Counted from the stretch's first letter, positions 46,880-58,565 are shown. The stretch is 64,000 bases of DNA from Callorhinus ursinus (GCF_003265705.1 NW_020313005.1:22636525-22700524), one strand, 5' to 3'. A program made the numbers and translations. Notes: generated by a model from the letters alone, not told the origin.

Positions 46880-47260
46880 AAACTGTGTCCTGAGATGGCA
46901 ATTTCTTTTCTGTTGTTCTATTGAATACATTTTTTTTAAAAAGATTCCCTTGGCCGCCGCCGCCTCGCTTTTCTTTATGGTTAGGATGCAATGACTAGAA
47001 TCTTGCACGTACTTACAAGTCAATTCTCCTTTAATGATGATTTTACCTGCTCTGAAGCTTATCAGAAGGAGGGTTCACGCACCCGGGTTCTCGGCTGGAA
47101 GCTTTCAGTGGGCCTCGGCAGCTGTTCTATAGGCAGTGCACCTGTTTTGAATGTCATCAATGCAATGCTAATATGCAAAACGATTTGTGGTGCAGGAAAC
47201 CGGAACCAACAGCAAAAGAAACTGTGTTTGGGATTATAAATCACTTTCCCATCAGCCGCT
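46880..47260. promoter_or_regulatory. Candidate enhancer-like block with octamer and ETS-type motifs
   Basis: Non-repetitive. It holds overlapping octamer-like sites ATGCTAAT (47165-47172) and TATGCAAA (47172-47179), followed by aaaccggaa (47197-47205, ETS-like). A short CG-rich stretch (ggccgccgccgcctcgc) lies at about 46951. Function is inference. Confidence 0.28.
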
Positions 47261-49789
47261 GAGCTCTCTTTGGGATTCAGAGGATGAGGCGCTGCGGGCA
47301 GTGGGACCCTGTGACATCCCCTTTCCTGACTTCTGTTCCCTGAGAGAAGGATCCAGAGGGACCCTGCTATATCTGGCAAAAAGGGATTAGAGGAGGTTAC
47401 AGTGGAGGGGAGGCCTTTGGCAGGAGGAGGGAGCAAGGAAGAGGGCGTTTATTAGGTAAAAGGCACCAGACACGTGCTTAGATCTGCTTCTATAGCTGTG
47501 GCCGGCAGCTTTTGCAGAGGTTCACATAGAGCGTTCTGGACGGGGTGCTCTACATCTTACGAAGAAGAAAGGGCACCATTAAGGTTCGTTAGAAGCTAAA
47601 GTCTATAATCCCCACCTCCGACAACCTTCCACTTCAAAGAGTCACTTTTGTGACTTCGAATTAACCTATTTCCATTAGCGAAACAGGAGAGTGACAGGTC
47701 AGGTCCGGCGAGTGACGGTGATAGCCTGGCTCATTCCAAATCTGAGCATCCCTGAAATACAGTCGGGGCATGGCTGCCTCAGGTGGCACATCCGTGAAAT
47801 GGGTACAAACCATCTCCTGAGGTGCCAGGCCTGGAGGGTTTCTCTCTAATGAGAACCACGCAGATTATCAGGGCTGAGCTCACCTCCTTTCTTGTTCTCA
47901 GAAAGAATCTGGGTGGGTACAGCAGAAAACAGTACCTGACCACAGGCCATAGCTCTAAAGACAACTGCCACGCTTTTATTGTCACTTAAACTGCATGCTT
48001 ATCATAACAGGTTTAGGACTAGGCCGGAATTCTTCAGACCAAGCCATAGAGTTCACACTGAGTTTGGCAGCGCTGGCAACTGAGAACTTTCTAGAAAGTT
48101 GCAGAGGAGGTTTGGGTTTGGGGACCAGGGACTAATCCACTGGGATGACAGTGGGTAAGAGGGGTCATTTTCTGTCTAGGATGTTCCTATCTCAGGATTA
48201 CATTGAAAGTTGCTGTAGGATGTCAGCTCTGTGGGATAAACAAGCCTGGGGCATCTGCTCCATGGGGGACGCCAGGCAACCATCCGCCCTCAAAGAGTTT
48301 ACACAGCCATAAAAAGCTAAATGAAAGCACAAGGTGGCATATCCCAAATGTAAAAGCCTTAAATGCTGTAGGATTTCGAGGGAAGAAGAACTTATCATAG
48401 TGTGGGCAAAGAGAGGAGGAAACTCAATCTGGAGCATACAGAGCTGGCACGAAAGTCATGGAGAACATTCTGGGCCGAAAGAGTGGCTGGAGAATAAGTG
48501 TGATGATAAATGAGCATCCAGGGCAGGGCCACAGGGGCGGCAGTTGGGGCGTGAGGGAGCAGCAGAGGTGGAGATGCAGAGCCCGGGGAGGGGTGAAGAC
48601 CCTGCCCATAGGGAAGCCATCAGGGGCAGGTCAGCAGAAGGGTAGTGGAGTCCGAACACAACACAAAATGAAGACTCTCTGCACTGCTGGCCTCACTCCT
48701 GAGATGCGGGGGAGGTGGGAGCGAGTGGGGAACCCACCGAAAGTCCTACCAGCCCAGCATGCAGATTCTGTTTTCACAGCTGCAAATAGTCTGTTTTCAT
48801 CAACACTGGAGGGGCTGAGCTGGCAGCATGAGAACCCGCAGGTGTCCCTGAAGGGCCTCTCCAGCTCTGCTCCCTCCCAGGCTAACGCAGGCACGCACTC
48901 GGGCACAGCTGGGTCTCCTCCACCTGAGAACAGTCGGCGTGTGCATGTCCCCTGGTCCCATTCTTGGTATCACCATTTTCAAAGCTGCACTAGAGCTGTA
49001 GTCCCTCTGGCTTTTCTGGGAGAAAAGAGTTATTTACTTCCTGGGTTTATTAAAAATGCACCCATTACCTGAATGCCTCCAGGCAACAGTACAAAAATAT
49101 ATTTTTAAAGGATGAGAATTCAATTAAGCAGAGATGCAGATGCACCTCCAGCAAGTAGGCCAATGGGGCTGTTCCCCCGTCAGATGGATGGCAGCCCAGG
49201 TGTGAGACACCCTCAGTACATGCAGGCCCCCCAAGCCCGGAGAAGAAGAGCCATGCAGATGTAAGTGTCCGCCAGGTGGTTTATCATCTTCTGCCTTTTC
49301 CCAGTCCAACCTGAGCCTTCTACTGTGTTCCCAGACCAGGCTTAGTGTCTGCGGTAAGGCCGGGAAGGGGTGGGAGATCTCAGGTAGCCAAGGTAGAAAC
49401 ATCTAGGGAGGGGCTTTGGAAAATATTGCTTGTCAGCTGCCTATATATTACTTTAGTTTCATGCTCAGCCATAATCTGAAACAGGTTTGGTGGTGAGGCG
49501 GTGGCCATCCCTGCAGAAAACCTGTGAGGTAGGTAGTCATCCTTCTAAAAGTCAAATATGATGATGTCCCTAAGAATCTCTGTAGGGCCCCATTGTGTTA
49601 GGGTCCCTAACATAGTATATGTAGTATTTTATGATCAGACTGCTGTCTGACTCCCCTCACGCCCCCACTCTCAGTCGCTCACAGCTATTTATAGATCCTC
49701 AAACTATGCTCAGCTAGTCTGCACCTCCAGGTTATTGGAACTCTCACATCTCTCCCAAATATCTGGGATATAAATGTCTTACTTCGGCA
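47261..49789. other. Unique sequence, no gene supported
   Basis: A possible antisense MIR lies at 47440-47640. The longest forward frame of the window apart from repeat-derived ones (204 codons, 48458-49072) lies here. It has three overlapping reverse frames, no domain and no splice context, so I do not call it a gene. Confidence 0.35.
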
Positions 49790-50040
49790 GCCAGATGATT
49801 TCTCTTTGCCCTTCAAGTCAGTGGAGGCTTCACATCCTCCTGGAAGCCCTCCTTGGTCTTCCCCTCTGGGATAGGTGCTCCTTCCCAAGTCCTGAAAAGC
49901 CCTCAACACACTATATTATAACCCTTTGCTTACTTGTCTGTCTCTCTGGCCTGAGTGTGAATTACTCAAAGAGAAGATTCATCTCAGGATGTCACTCAAC
50001 TTGTCATTCATCTCGGGATTCCCAGTGCCAATGCCTCAAT
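49790..50040 (+). mobile_element. L2 LINE fragment
   Basis: cctcctggaagccctccttgg, ttgcttacttgtctgtctctc and gtgaattactcaaagagaag follow L2 sense order. Confidence 0.55.
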
Positions 50041-50165
50041 GTAGAGCATCCAAGTTCAAATAGAGACCTGCCTCTAACCCTCAAGTTCTCTAAGCCTGAG
50101 GCTCTCTTCTATGAAATGGAGGCGATAAAAGTATCTATCTCATTAAAAAAAAAATTGTGAGTACA
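50041..50165 (+). mobile_element. MIR SINE fragment
   Basis: gagacctgcctctaaccctc, aagttctctaagcctgaggctctc and ttctatgaaatggaggcgataaaa follow the sense MIR 3' half, ending at an A-run. Confidence 0.5.
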
Positions 50166-50264
50166 AAGTAAGACACTATGGAGGACAACCCAGCTCCACA
50201 TCTTGTGCCATCCATGACCAGTGTTGACAGGCACAGGGAACAGAGCCATAGCATATGTCCCTAA

Positions 50265-50395
50265 CTTTTTCAAAATAAGAGACCAAGGCTCAGGAAAGTG
50301 AATTTACTTGCCTAAAATCACAAAGAAGGTAAGGAGGTGGCAGAACTGCAATTCAAACCTGGGCTTAGCTAACTTCCAAGACCCTGCCCAAACTT
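50265..50395 (-). mobile_element. MIR SINE fragment
   Basis: gaccaaggctcaggaaagtg, acttgcctaaaatcacaaag and gcagaactgcaattcaaacctggg follow antisense MIR. Confidence 0.6.
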
Positions 50396-51639
50396 CCCAC
50401 ATCCCCATCCCCCCTGCCCCCAGGCTCTGCAGACCAGAGACACCATCAGTGTCTCTGCCCGGTTTCTGCCCAGTCTCTGCCCGGATGGCAAACCCATTTC
50501 CCTGACAAGGGACATGCAGACTTCTGGATTCTTCTGGCTGAAGAATTCACGGAACATTCTTCACCCTAATCATCTAGGGCGGTGACTCTGAATAAGTTTG
50601 CTATAGACACATTTGTTTATATCTGGAAAGCATGATAGTTTAATGCAATGAGCAATGGACTGAGGTCAGCTGTTACCCACTGAAACAGTGTCATCATAGT
50701 TGTTCCTTTCTAACCCTTCCTTTCCCCCACTGTAAAATAAAGATTTTGGAATAAATTACCATCTGCCTCTAATTTTCTGTGCTACATAAGTGAAATAAAA
50801 GAGTTAATGCATCCCAAAGTCAAGATTGGCCTTGGGTTGCCCACTCTGGGATAATGCACTGCTTCCATCCTTGGGTTTGGATAATCAAAAACTGGCAGTA
50901 CATTTCTGCTGTCCACCAAGGTGAGGTCATGGTAGTGAGGGGAGACACAGGGAGAAAATGTTCATGCCAAACAAAGATCGTTCAAAGCCTCCCTGAGCTC
51001 CTTCAGTCTCCTGGAGAAAGGGAAGCAGGTGCAAGACCCAGGGCCTGTGATCTCTCACAGCTCCCTGCTCGGAGGCCAGTCCATACCTGCCCCTCAGATC
51101 CAGGGAGGGGCTTTTCCTGGAAGAGAAGACACTAAAGAAAACTGACTCTCTCCCTTCAGCTATACTGCAAGAGATTGATCAGCTGCTGGCCCAGCAGTTG
51201 CTACAAGAGACCATTCTCCACTGGGGATCGCAGCTGTGTTTACATTAACTGTCTAGGGTGACCTGCCTTCCCCAGAGGCTCCCTTGCATACTCAGCCCCA
51301 CGGCTCAGCTCAAAGAAGGCTTTGCTTTCAAGGAAAGGCGCGTGTTTACCATCAATGTGATCACGCAACAGGGAGCTTGAGACCTGCCTGGCTTTTGCTG
51401 CAGCTATGCAAATGGCTATCATAAACTTTTCTCTGTCTGGCCCACATCACCTAGAGCTGGTAGATAACCCTCCCTACTTAACAAGTGGTTAGAGTCAGGG
51501 AGCAACCATAAAGATGTCATCTCCACCATAGGCTGCCCTTTACTGAGCCAAAGAGAAAGCCCCAGGTCATGGCCACCGTCCCTGGAGCTGCATGCAGATG
51601 GTGCTCAGCTGGCTTCATTTACCATCATTTCATTGGCAT
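50396..51639. other. Unique sequence, nothing recognised
   Basis: No exon or clear repeat. Confidence 0.4.
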
Positions 51640-51682
51640 TCACCCAAAATAGGGACCTGCCTCATAGGTCTGTTGCAGGGGT

Positions 51683-51698
51683 AAAAGGAATTAATACA
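51683..51698. repeat. Target duplication, first of three copies
   Basis: aaaaggaattaataca. Further copies lie at 51926-51945 and 52161-52181, the last with one change (gaattgat). Confidence 0.9.
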
Positions 51699-51872
51699 GG
51701 AGCGCCTGGGTGGCTCGGTTAGTTAAACTTTCAACTCTTGATTTTGGCTCAGGTCATGATCTCAGGGTTGTGGGATCAAGCCCTGTGTCTGGGTCCGTAC
51801 TCAACATGGAGTCTGCTTGAGATTCTCTCTCTCCCTCTCCCTATACCCCTCCCCCCACTCGTGCACACACTC

Positions 51873-51911
<39 letters not shown>

Positions 51912-51925
51912 AATCTTTTTTTAAA
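51699..51925 (+). mobile_element. CAN-SINE, older subtype
   Basis: ggagcgcctgggtggctcgg, actcttgattttggctcagg, gggttgtgggatcaagccct, CT tract and a long (AAAT)n tail at 51872-51912. Target duplication on both sides. Confidence 0.93.
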
Positions 51926-51945
51926 AAAAGGAATTAATACATTCA

Positions 51946-52160
51946 GGGGCGCCTGGGTGGCTCAGTTGTTAAGCATCTGCCTTCAGCTCAGGTCATGGTC
52001 CCGGGGTCCTGGGATTGAGCCCCGCATCGGACTCCCTGCTCTGCAGGAAGCCTGTTTCTCCTTCTCCCACTCCCCCTGCTTGTGTTCCTTCTCTCGCTGT
52101 GTCTCTCTCTGTCGAATAAATACATAAAATCTTTAAAAATAAATAAAAATAAAAACAATA
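51946..52160 (+). mobile_element. CAN-SINE, younger subtype, same target as its neighbour
   Basis: ggggcgcctgggtggctcag, ctgccttcagctcaggtcatgg, gggtcctgggattgagcccc, CT tract and mixed A-rich tail (about 45 bases with several AAAT/AAAAC units). Flanked by aaaaaggaattaatacattca (51925-51945) and aaaaaggaattgatacattca (52161-52181). Confidence 0.93.
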
Positions 52161-52244
52161 AAAAAGGAATTGATACATTCAAAGCCCTTAAAATAATACC
52201 TAGCACAGAGTATGCTCTATGCAAGTATTAATTCTTATTTTTAT

Positions 52245-52345
52245 TCCTTCAGTCCAATGAATATTCAGGGAATACCTATGGGCCAGGTACCGAGCCAGGC
52301 ACTGGAGATAGAAAGTGGGAAATGAAGACTTACTTCCTTCCTGCC
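52245..52345 (-). mobile_element. L2 LINE fragment
   Basis: atgaatattcagggaatacctatgggccagg, gccaggcactggagatagaaag and ccctcgagatgcttaaactc match antisense L2 3' end. Confidence 0.55.
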
Positions 52346-52745
52346 CTCGAGATGCTTAAACTCTATGGGCAGCATCCACAGACATCCTCGGAGACCTCCT
52401 CCAGAGCATAGAAACCTGCCCTATGGGGAGGGAAGAGCAGTCACTCAAATCCTGCTTTCCAAGGTTGTATGTGAGAGAAGTCACTCACACTGACCTCTGC
52501 CTTTGCAGACAGAGGAGGATTCCCACTCTTTGTGCCTCCCCCAGGGCTCTCCAAGGTACCAGTTGTCAAAGCTGGTCCGTTAGACTGAAATTCTATCCCA
52601 TTTTGTCTAAACCCCCTATTTATGTACTGAAAAACTACCTTTCGTCAAGGCTTTCAGATTTCATTTCTTAGCAAATCCATTCTAGTTAGAATTAATTCCC
52701 AACCCAACCCTGTCATCTGTCCTTTGTCTATAAGAAACAAGCAAA

Positions 52746-52775
52746 TAATAATAATAATAATGATAATAATAATAA
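52746..52775 (+). repeat. (AAT)n microsatellite
   Basis: aataataataataataatgataataataataa, one G interruption. Confidence 0.9.
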
Positions 52776-53034
52776 ACAGTGAGAAAATTATCCCAAGGCC
52801 AACTTCAATCATCTCATTTTTGGTACCACATAAAACCTTATTGTTAGGTGATGATCTGGTGTTAAATGGCCAGTCTCCCTAGGACAGCTAAAATATCTCA
52901 GCCTGGTTCCTTCTCTGCAGATATGGAAAGTGGCCACTCAGTATCCTCAGTGGAAAACCCAAGGGGGTGGGGGTATCCAACTCTCTAAAATGCCAAGGAC
53001 ATATAGAGGAACATCTGGGATTCCTCTTAGGAAT

Positions 53035-53200
53035 TAATTTTCATTGATCCATTACTCAACAAATACTGACCACAAAGTATATACTAGACACCAGGTAAAA
53101 AAGACAACAAGAAACTCTTCATTCAAAGACTTCACAACCCTATAGGAGACTCAAATATGAAAAAGTTACAATACAGATGGCTGAGCCTGATGATAGAAAT
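53035..53200 (-). mobile_element. L2 LINE fragment
   Basis: attactcaacaaatactgacc, actagacaccaggtaaaaaag and cacaaccctataggagactc follow antisense L2. Confidence 0.5.
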
Positions 53201-53279
53201 ATGGGGACAGTGGTTCCTTACTGCAGACTAATTTGTTAAAAATGTTATTTCATTCCTAACAAGCTTTCCATCTTCAACA

Positions 53280-53605
53280 ACTATTCTCATCTATCCTCTG
53301 GAAGTTCTTTGGATATGCCTTCACCTGTCGCCCCCTTCCCTCCCACTTCTGGTTGATATGGCAAATTCCTCTTCATCCTTTAAAACTTTCTTCAGACTAT
53401 CACAAGCATTTTAAGCATTCCCTTCCCTATACTACTTCTCTAACATTTTTTCATATTTCTCTTTTCGCACATACTATCTTATATTCTTATTAATCATTTG
53501 CATATCCTTATTCTTTACTAGACCATATGTTTCTTAAGGGCTTTAATACAGTGCCTAGCCTATACTAGGTATTCTTAAATGTTCATTGAACTGAACCATA
53601 TATAA
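53280..53605 (+). mobile_element. L2 LINE 3' part
   Basis: ttcctcttcatcctttaaaac, tattaatcatttgcatatcc, actagaccatatgtttcttaagggc, cagtgcctagcctatactaggtattc and ttcattgaactgaac follow the L2 sense 3' end. Confidence 0.6.
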
Positions 53606-53639
53606 CAGTATAATGATATTACTACAATGACCACCATCA

Positions 53640-53775
53640 TAACTACTATTTTTGAGTATTTTTATGAATCAGGCATTATGATAAGTACTTACATACATTT
53701 GCTCAATTATCCTCAAAACAACTTTGAAAGCAGAAAGTATCATAGATGGTTTCTCCAGTAAGTGATACCTAACAA
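53640..53775 (-). mobile_element. MIR SINE fragment
   Basis: gagtatttttatgaatcaggc, ataagtacttacatacatttgctcaattatcctcaaaacaac follows antisense MIR 3' end. Confidence 0.55.
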
Positions 53776-53839
53776 CTGTGTTAAGTATTTGTTTATTGTA
53801 TGATTTGTTACTTTTCCTTCATTCTTCATGTCTCTCTCA

Positions 53840-53840
53840 C

Positions 53841-53886
<46 letters not shown>
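53840..53886 (+). repeat. Compound (CT)n(CA)n microsatellite
   Basis: About 23 bases of CT pass directly into about 24 bases of CA, like the longer tract at 18215. Confidence 0.95.
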
Positions 53887-53989
53887 AAATCTGATAAGCC
53901 ATCTTTGAAACTCTTTTACTATTTTGGAGTTAATATCTGACTTAGAGATCTCATTTCTGTATTCCCATTGTACCCTTCATATGTCCATA

Positions 53990-54145
53990 TAAACACGTAT
54001 CAAGCTAGTACAACTATAAATTTGGTTGTTTGCTTCCTTCCTTAAACTATAAATTCTTTGAAGTCAGGCATGCCTCATGCATTTTTTTCCCAAATAAACA
54101 TCATGGTGCTTAGTACACAGTAAGTGTTCAGTGAGTATTTATGGT
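53990..54145 (+). mobile_element. L2 LINE 3' end
   Basis: taaactataaattctttgaagtcaggcatg, ggtgcttagtacacagtaagtgttcagtgag. L2 sense 3' end, followed at once by a GGAA tract. Confidence 0.6.
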
Positions 54146-54146
54146 G

Positions 54147-54208
54147 GAAGGAAGGAAGGAAGGAAGGAAGGGAGGGAGGGAGGGAGGGAGGGAGGAGGGA
54201 GGGAGGGC
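54147..54208 (+). repeat. (GGAA)n(GGGA)n microsatellite
   Basis: About 25 bases of GGAA units, then about 38 of GGGA units. Starts at an L2 3' terminus. Confidence 0.92.
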
Positions 54209-55809
54209 AACATCTGTTATGGACCAGGTGAGTTATTTAGGTAGAAAATATTATTTCTCATAAAACCCACCACTCTTCAGCCAGGCAAAGGAGAAACAAG
54301 ATCAATGAGCATACTGGAGTCTGGAGTGACTAAGTTAACCAATCACTTGATATATGTCACTCATTATAGAACCCCCATTTTATAAAGAGAAAACTAAGAA
54401 ATGTTGGTAAAGTAAAAAGTCCTCAAATCCTCAATGGACTTTGAGATCTTTAACTTCCTAACCTGTTTAATTATGGGACCCAACAGTTTTCAAAGATAGT
54501 CCAATTGGCTTCTGGTATGCTCCTCAAGCAAAAGTGAGAAAGAACTGGAAATTGTGTCTCCATGTATTTAATAACATTTTTTACTATCCATCCTGTGCCA
54601 TATTCTCGACAAGGCACTGGGGACACAGAGCCCTGTCCTCTGAGAGCAACTTTTTCTCGAACTGGCCACCCCACCATCTTATGCCCACTACTACTCAAAT
54701 CATCCAAGGTTAGCACATTAACATGACAACATCTGTGCACTCAACTGCCCGATACAAAGTTTGAGCCTACCTAAGGGGCAAGGAGAGAGAAATAATAAAC
54801 ATTTGGAATTGAATTGTCCCCTGACTTTAGCCTAAGAATTGGAGTGACTTTGAGGAGAAAAATTATGCATAGAAACTACATGTAAAATGTGCCCACTTTA
54901 TTTTTTTCCTGCATCATATTTAACAGCTAATCGGAAGGTAAAAAATAAATAAAATAAAAATAAACAACAGAAAAAAATGTCCAGATTCATTAGAAGCTAC
55001 CTGTGGACTAAAGACAGGCAACTGGCCTTCCCTTGCTCCCCCCCGTATTCTGTAATCTGACTTACAGGCAACTTCCTGCACAGCCCATGGTCACGTGCCA
55101 AAACTCATCCTTCTCCTGAGACACGGAGGCGGTGGGGTGAGTGGGGAGGTGTTTGTGCAGAGAATTCCCACAGATGGGGATGCTTAGAGTGGTCCACCAT
55201 CCTCTTTGATCTCTTTCCCCATCTTCTCCACTTTCCTGAGTCCCATGGGAAAGTCACTCAAGGTCAGTCTATACTGTCCCCCACTGGCTCTCAGGTGGTA
55301 ATAGTTTCCAGAATGAGCCAGGTTCCCACTTAAGCAGAAGAGAAGGAAACCCAGCTCCTTTGAGGTAGAAACAAGCACTGTCCCCCATGCAGAGACTGCT
55401 GCTGACCTTATCCTTCACCCTGCGACCTCCTAGCCACCTGTGGCTACAGAGCCCCAGGCAAGTGTTAGGCTGTCACACCAAACCTTGGTGCCCAAAGTGC
55501 TCCCCACTCACCAGGGCTGCTCAGGCAGCGGGAAGGCGATTATAACCTGTAATTTCTCATCTCAGTTAGCAGGTGACAGGCTCTGATAACATGGCATCCA
55601 TATGGTGTCACCCCTTCTGTTGAGCACAATTTTAGGGCAAGATTCATACCGCTTCTCTCCGTGCTCAAAATAGATGCCCAAAATTGGGATAGAATTTACA
55701 TAAGTTGGCTGAAGAGACTGTGTTCAATTAAAAAGCTTTTGTCGCCAAGAAATTTTTTTAGTTGATACATATGCTCCTTTATTGCAATCCTATGGGGGTA
55801 AAGATTTTG

Positions 55810-55811
<2 letters not shown>
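54209..55811. other. Unique sequence, nothing recognised
   Basis: AT-rich around 54880-54990. GC-richer around 55060-55500. No exon supported. 55520-55680 is non-repetitive and could be a conserved block. Confidence 0.35.

Positions 55812-55849
<38 letters not shown>
55812..55849 (+). repeat. (CT)19 microsatellite
   Basis: 38 bases of pure CT, then gtgcgcgtgc. Confidence 0.95.
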
Positions 55850-55852
<3 letters not shown>

Positions 55853-56339
55853 CGCGTGCTCTTTCTCTCCTCTTCCTCCCTCCCTTTCTCCTTCCATCAA
55901 TTAATAAATTAAGGAGGCAGTGGTTATCTGCCCCCAAGGCTAAGTGAGCAGCAAATGAAGATGCAACCCATATGGAAATAACAGGGAAGCTGGCCCATGA
56001 GAAAAAGAAGCAAGTGGTGCCCTCCTACCTAGCCTGGGGCAGAGCAGGCTGCAAGGCTCTTCTCTGTGTGTAATCTGGGCTCTGTCCCAGAGAGAATGGG
56101 TTGTCCCACTTTGCAGTCACCATAAATCCAATGGAATGCATTTTCAATTGCACTGAGACTGAGGCATGAATTTAGAAATATAAAACATGGTTTTTTTTCC
56201 ATCATGCAATAATAGTGTTCTTGGGCAAAAATTGGGAAATGGAAAAATATAAAGGAGGAGAAAATGCATTGGTGCTTTTACTTTTCAAAGATGAAACTCT
56301 GTTAGCATTGCAGGGTATTTCCTTCTGTGTATATTCATA

Positions 56340-56640
56340 CAAACTAGGGATGGGAATATACAAATACTTTTGTATCTCCGCATTTTTGTGTTACAAAAAT
56401 CTCCGCATTTGTATTATGATTTCCTGAGCATTTTTCTGTATCAAGTACATTTCCAGAACATCACTTTAAATGAATGTACTATCATGTATTTAACCATCGC
56501 TCCAATTTGGAGATTTATATCATTTCCAATTGTGCAGCTATCCTTCTACAAATAAGGCTGCAATTAACAGCCCTGACTTTGTATGGACCTCCGACTATTT
56601 CCTTACGATAAATTTGCATGGGTTGTGATTCGGGGTGTCT
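56340..56640 (-). mobile_element. Old L1/HAL1-type fragment
   Basis: atgtatttaaccatcgctcc, tatcatttccaattgtgcagc, acaaataaggctgcaattaac and ttccttacgataaatttgc keep the antisense layout of an old L1-type LINE. Contains a 25-base direct repeat of atctccgcattt (56374 and 56399). Confidence 0.45.
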
Positions 56641-56829
56641 ATTCCATAGTGAAAACAAGTTGCACTGAGTTTTTCACATGCTTTGGGACTGGTTCATCTT
56701 ATGATTAATGCATGTGGTTTTTACAATGCCTGTTTAGCATCAGAAATGAAATCAGTGTTTAAGAAAGTAATTTGTTTTGAGTGTTTTCCTATGGAAAGCT
56801 AAATAACTCTGGATGGGACATCTGTTGTT

Positions 56830-57300
56830 TTTGCCTGTTCAGCACCCACCCTCTCCCCATAAGAAATGTATGTACAGTTGTCTCCAATCTCCATTCTTTT
56901 GGCTTCAGCAGAGCGAAGAACCAGTCACCTTTGGATTTAGCAGTGGCCAATCAGACACCCAATGAGGGGCGGGCCTTGGACTTTCTTAGGGCTCTCTCTT
57001 TCTTCTGAGTTTGCTTAGTGGGTAGAATAGAAGCCCAGAGATGTTAGGGCTCATCTTTGCCACGACATGAGAATAGTCCACCCAAGTTTCAAGTTGGCAT
57101 GGGAAAAAAAAGAGGTAAGAGAGGGAGATGAATAGAATCCTGACAACATTTACAAATTCTGATCCACCTGTGCCTGAAGTTGAGGAAATTACCCCCACAG
57201 ATTTTTCAGTTCTGTGAGTCATAAAGTCCCTTTGTTACTTAAAATGATTTGAATTAGGCTTCCATCAAGTACAACCTGAAATGTCCAGCTATATAGACCA
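56830..57300 (+). mobile_element. Old interspersed repeat, class undetermined
   Basis: tggccaatcagacacccaatg, cagagatgttagggctcatc, tgatccacctgtgcctgaagttg and ttttcagttctgtgagtcataaagtccc give the order of an ancient mammalian repeat whose end is 'agtt.tgtgagtcaataaa...' like. LTR (MaLR) or L1M 3' end. Not resolved. Confidence 0.4.
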
Positions 57301-57829
57301 CCTTCGGGATTCAAAGTTAGAGCCTGGAGTTTATCATACCTATGTCCTCTGCAAATAAGCTAACTGGTGAACTACATGATTATCTAACACCTGTTCTGGG
57401 TGAAGTTGTATGCTTACTATTCACTGGCAAAACTCCAGTATGACCAGCTCCAGACTTATAACAAACTGTAGGGCAGGACATAGGATCATGAGGTAGGAAC
57501 CACTGGGTGTTTCCGAGGATGTGTAGGTCATGCCTTACTAAAGGGAAGAGACATAATTTTGTATGGGATTTAACTTGAGCTTTGACACATTGGTAGAATT
57601 TTCATGGGTGGAGCTTGAGAATGAGGGAATAACATAGCAAATTCAAACAGCTTGAGCGAAAGGGCAGAAGCAGGAAAGCACTCATGGTAGCATGATGGTG
57701 GGCGTGGAGATTTGTCCCTACTTCCTGAAGTTAATACACCATTAACTGAAGAGGGAGCTAACCATTACCTGTAGTGCTATAATTATGGAGTGATAATTAT
57801 GCTGAATTACATCTTGCAATGACATATTC
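57301..57829. other. Unique sequence, nothing recognised
   Basis: No exon or repeat seen. Confidence 0.4.
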
Positions 57830-57960
57830 CAATTGTTTTTTCACCTACTGAACTGAAGGCTACTTGAGGCTGGGCACAGCCTTTTCTCTGTACACCAAGC
57901 TCTTGGCACCTTGCCGTGTTGTACTACACATATTCCCAAAAGACTCATTAACCAAAGAGT
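57830..57960 (+). mobile_element. L2 LINE 3' end
   Basis: tgaactgaaggctacttgagg, ctgggcacagccttttctctg, gctcttggcaccttgccg. Diverged L2 3' terminus. Confidence 0.45.
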
Positions 57961-58384
57961 AGCTTAAAGCTAATTGCAATGTTCGATGGAACATAATCTA
58001 TCAGACACTGAGAGATAACATTCTCACCTGGTGTCATTACCCTTCTTTGGAAGTAGGTCAGGCAAGTGAGTGCATTCATTGTTTTAAACCACTAAATGCT
58101 CTGCAATTCCGATAGCTGGCTCTTTTGCTTTCCATGACATTCTTGACCTGACATGCGGGACCCAACAAGGCACCTCGCTCATAAATAAGAACTCAATAAC
58201 TATTGGGAAAATTGAATTAATAAGTCCTAGACTTTGCTTTGTTTGTCCTTCTGGCCCCTCCAGGTAGCCACACTCTTCACCTTCCTCCTCATGACCTTAT
58301 CACATCTTCCAAAAAACTGCTATTCCAATATCGGGTGCAAAGCTGACGAGTGAGGTTTCTTGGCAGAATTTTCTGGTCCAAGGT

Positions 58385-58565
58385 TTATTTCCCAAACTAT
58401 TCAGATCATGAGGATCAGCTGGGGTGTTTGTTAAATACACTGATTATTGCATCTCTCCTCTGGGAATTTGGATTCCTAGGCTTGGATTGGGGCCCAAAAA
58501 TCAGGGTTCTGGACAGTCACCTGAAGTGATGCTTTGGGCAAGTTTGGGAAACCCTGCAAATCAAC
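58385..58565 (+). mobile_element. MER5A-like hAT DNA transposon remnant
   Basis: catgaggatcagctggggtg, tttgttaaatacactgattattg, gcttgggcaagtttggg-like end. Diverged MER5A. Confidence 0.45.

Larger units (their letters stand above)
51640..52235 (+). mobile_element. MIR SINE 3' half, interrupted by two CAN-SINEs
   Basis: Left piece (to 51698): cctgcctcataggtctgttgcaggggtaaaaggaattaataca. Right piece (52166-52235): gaattgatacattcaaagcccttaaaataatacctagcacagag. Joined by eye they give the sense MIR 3' half. Both SINEs entered at the aaaggaattaataca position. Confidence 0.65.

Noticed and set aside
48458..49072. 204-codon forward reading frame
   Set aside because: No recognisable domain, overlapped by several reverse frames, biased Gly/Ser/Arg/Pro composition, no splice or promoter context.
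53840..53886. CRISPR-like or satellite array
   Set aside because: Only 2-4-base simple repeats occur. No spaced direct repeats of array length in the window.
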